From Multifurca ochricompacta (taxonomy: Eukaryota; Basidiomycota; Agaricomycetes; Russulales; Russulaceae), in assembly GCA_022496185.1 (NCBI GenBank), contig WTXG01000051.1, positions 124,001 to 188,000 of the forward strand: DNA of 64,000 nucleotides, in the 5' to 3' direction. The notes beneath the pieces are model-generated. The model worked only from the letters and a program-made list of their open reading frames with translations. It made no database searches and was not told where the DNA came from. This document shows, in pieces, positions 60,885 through 64,000 of this stretch (position 1 is the first letter of the stretch; every line of letters starts with the position of its first letter). A program made the position numbers and the translations under genes.

Positions 60885-63702
60885 ATGCCTCTAAATGCTA
60901 GTCATGTGGATGATGTCGAAAATGGACCCGAGGAAAGGATTGACACAGGTAGGTTACCCCCCAGTCAATATCGTCCTATGCCTGTTTATCCACGTGTATA
61001 GGTCGTCGTGGTTACCCGCCTCCGCCAGCACAAAATCAGACATCGAAGGGGGAGTCCACCTTTGCAGATAGCTCTGGTCCAATTTTTTCCATGTATCTTA
61101 ACTTGGCAAAGGACGAGGATGGGAAGATGGCCGAGCGTTGGGCAGCGGACGCTGATGGGATGCTGATTTTCGTGAGTCATATCACCACTCTCCATGCGAC
61201 ACACCTTACGCCTCGCAGACTGGTCTATTCTCTGCTGGAGTTGCAGCATTACTTGCCGTGTCCATCCAGGACATCCGCCCAAACCCCCAGGATACATCGG
61301 CATTCTACCTACAGAGTATCTACCAAGTCATTTCTAATGCCAGCACAACTCAAGCACCTACTCCTCTCACCCTGGCTAATCCGCCGGCATTCTCTCCACC
61401 GAAATATGCAGTTTGGGTCAACGCACTTTGGTTCTTGAGCTTCGTGATAAGTCTTACTTGTGCAATGCTGGCAACACTGCTACAGCAATGGGCGCGTCGA
61501 TATATCAAGGTTACTCAGCCACGATATGCACCACACAAGCAAGCTCGGATTCGTACATTCTTTGCTGAAGGTGTGGACAAGTTACACCTCCCATGGGTAG
61601 TTGATGCACTGCCAACACTTCTACATCTTTCCCTTTTTCTCTTTTTCGCTGGCCTTCTCGTCTTTCTATTCAATACCGACTACACAATTTTCAGAGCGGT
61701 CGTTTTGTGGGTTGCGCTCTGTGCAGCGATATACGGATGCATCACGTTGATGCCCTTCTTTCGGCGTGATAGTCCCTATTATTCACCGCTTTCGTCATTG
61801 GCATGTTTTCTTTTTGCCGCCATATCTTTTATATTCCTCTTCATTCTCAAGGTCATTGCGTTTTTCACAAATTTGAGTTGGTCTGTGATGCATCGGATTG
61901 ATAGGCTCCTGGAGTACTGTTGGGATTGGCTCTCAGATGGCCTGGAGAAGACGGCGGAAAAAACTGCTTTAAAGCTGTCACCAGAGATTGACGGTCGTGC
62001 GTTGATGTGGACACTCGAATGCTCTGATGAAGATCATGAACTGGAGCAATTCTTTGCGGGCATCCCCGGCTTTTTCCGATCAACAGTTGTCAAGAATCCT
62101 TGGGAAGCTTTCAATGCCGCAGACAGGGAGAAGATGTCTAAATCTTTAATTGGACTAATGCAGCGTACATGGACATCAAACCTGGTCCATGAGTCCGTCA
62201 AACAGCGACGGATCGTCATATCTGAGGTGGCCATGGTACAAGAACCGGTGTGCCTTACTATCAGTGAGGGCGCCCTTGACCTGGCTTTCTCGTACGATCA
62301 AGATGGATTCTTTAGATCTGTCGAGTTTGGCCTCTTGCTGAATGGAGCTACTTACAATGACCCGATCGTTGCTGACCGTTCGAAATGGGCGATTTCGATG
62401 ATCATAGCAGAATCAAAAGATCGTGATGATCATTGGTTCAAACTGGTTACTAAGCAATTGGGTGTCTCGAAATCGGAGGTTGACAACTACCTTGCGCACG
62501 GAGATAGTATACACCTTGCCAATTTGCTCAACATTACTCGGCATATGCTTCATTTCCGTTCAGAGAATGGCTACCTTTCTTGGACGGCGGACGTCACTCT
62601 TCGATCAGTTTCCAAAATTGATATACAAAGCGCACTTCCTGAATTGCAACATGACTTCTGTGATCTTCGGAATCAAATTATTCTCAAAGCGCGGAGTTCT
62701 GAGGGTTATAACACCGAAAATAAATGTCGTGGTATCCTTCGCGGTATCCAACATCTTTATGTCGCTTTACATCAAGGCACAGACTTGGAAGCTGTCTCAA
62801 CTAGATATAGTAGAAACAGTCTATCCTCGTATTCTTTGTGCAACACCGAAGAATATCGCTCCCGTTCAACTTCTCACGCCTCCGACATCTCGTCCGCCGC
62901 TGTCTCACAATACCATGACCCCGCTCTCACCCCCGTCACCCTTTCTGGCTCACCTGATCTACCATCCTTGCATCTCCAAAATCCAGAACAAATCGATGCC
63001 CGCCTAATAGGCAACACCTCAACTGACAAAGGGACGACAGTTCAGCAACACTTTACCCCGGCAGACACATCATCCCATCCGACCATTCTTGGCACTGGTA
63101 TGAATATTGGAACTCACCATCTTCGTGGCACTTCCTTGGATTCTCCCATCGCTAATGTAATACAAGAAACCGCTGGTACCTTGACCACCAACTTGATACT
63201 TCATTCCACTCAGGCAGCCTCTCCCTCCCTTGTTCCGCTCGCGTCTAGTCCCATATCCAATGACACTATTGTTCATCAACGAACTGAGGAACGAACCAGT
63301 ATCCCTCCTTCCATCACTCCTGATACACCGCCTTTATCTTTCCCAGTTTCTATTCCCAGCAACACAATTCGTGCGAATATGCGAACTCCCTCAAACTCTT
63401 CAGTGTACCAATCTGCCCATATGACTTCCAGACAGACATCTCTTTCCTCAAACTCAGTCACCGCACTTTCCGTCGCTGCTCAACAAGGGGCATTTACTTC
63501 TGACCCAGACAGAACAGAAAATGATGCAGCAGTTGTTGGAGTGTACGGCGACTCTCAGAACCACATTCTTCCCACTCCAATCGAGGCACCCGTTCATCCA
63601 CTTCAGTTAACTATGTCGGCTTCTGAGGAGGAAAATAAAGTTTCATCTGGTTCCCCTGATGGAATTCATGGTTCACTCTCCGAAAATACTGATAAGGCGT
63701 AG
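60885..63702 (+). CDS. DUF6535 membrane protein, copy 6
   Basis: Sixth array member, about 905 residues, the longest. Exons 60885-60948, 61002-61171 and 61219-63702. Exon 1 ends in an acidic stretch (ENGPEERIDTG). Exon 2 has the box RWAADADGMLIF, a variant of the family's SWKADADGILVF. Membrane core: FSAGVAALLAVSIQDIRPN, WFLSFVISLTCAMLATLLQQ, LLHLSLFLFFAGLLVFLFNT, VVLWVALCAAIYGCITLMP and a strong fifth helix FLFAAISFIFLFILKVIAFF. The helical middle has CSDEDHELEQFFAGIPGFF and VKQRRIVISEVAM. The tail of about 280 residues is Ser/Thr/Pro-rich. It is closest to copy 5. Function unknown. Confidence 0.87.
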
Positions 63703-64000
63703 CGTGTTGACTTTGCGATGACTTTTGAAGGTTGGTTGTAAGTTCTGATATCCTTTACCTTGTTGACGTATATCAGGGTGCTTGCTGCAGGTGTAGCATA
63801 TATAGGGTTCTCCATGCGCTATATATGAAATGAATGAAATACCTATACTTTTCGTGTAAAGTTGTACGCCAGGGTTATAAGCCTTCGCATAAATGCCATC
63901 TTTAGTAAATGCAACATACGCGAGTTTATAGGCTGTGGATAATGGGCCAGTAGATACTTCTATAGTGACGGTGGATCTTATGTCCGTTACGCTTCTGCTT
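63703..64000. other. Downstream flank of copy 6
   Basis: No gene seen before the window ends. Contains TATATAGGG and TATATGAAATGAATGAAAT stretches likely belonging to the 3' untranslated region. Confidence 0.35.

Overview
The window is nuclear DNA of a filamentous basidiomycete, most probably an Agaricomycete. Genes carry many short GT-AG introns (about 45-60 nt), and several families known mainly from Basidiomycota occur here (DUF6532, DUF6535, the short basidiomycete protein-kinase family). Conserved single-copy fungal genes (SLA1, SEC7, deoxyhypusine synthase, MDM34) confirm a eukaryotic fungal chromosome. Genus cannot be fixed from the sequence alone. No tRNA, rRNA or CRISPR was seen. All exon maps below were inferred by eye from splice signals, phase and family similarity.

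1-10.3 kb: two intact tandem paralogues of a DUF6532-type family (922-2269 and 6906-8549, same strand) flank a protein-kinase gene (4196-5525, minus). An alpha/beta hydrolase (9339-10299, minus) follows, its 3' end touching a dispersed repeat.

11.3-29.4 kb: the conserved core. SLA1 (endocytic actin-patch adaptor) is convergent with SEC7 (trans-Golgi Arf exchange factor, minus). SEC7 is divergent from deoxyhypusine synthase across a 201-bp shared promoter. Three uncharacterised genes follow.

29.4-39.9 kb: a repeat-rich stretch holding MDM34 (ERMES tether subunit) and then remnants of Ty3/gypsy retrotransposons, one split by a solo LTR whose removal restores the reading frame. Two adjacent foldback structures also lie here.

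39.9-63.7 kb: a tandem array of six DUF6535 membrane-protein genes, all on the plus strand. Five are intact or nearly so. The fourth is a pseudogene whose 5' part is missing beside a Mutator-like element with about 70-bp inverted ends. The paralogues share the same three-exon layout, the same intron phases and a conserved multi-spanning membrane core, but have divergent low-complexity C-terminal tails. Copies 1-3 show a patchwork of near-identity that suggests gene conversion. The array is the most interesting feature: a rapidly evolving, transposon-invaded family with no known function.

Three conserved genes (SLA1, DHS, MDM34) each need one inserted base to stay in frame, which points to residual single-base deletions in the assembly rather than three real mutations.
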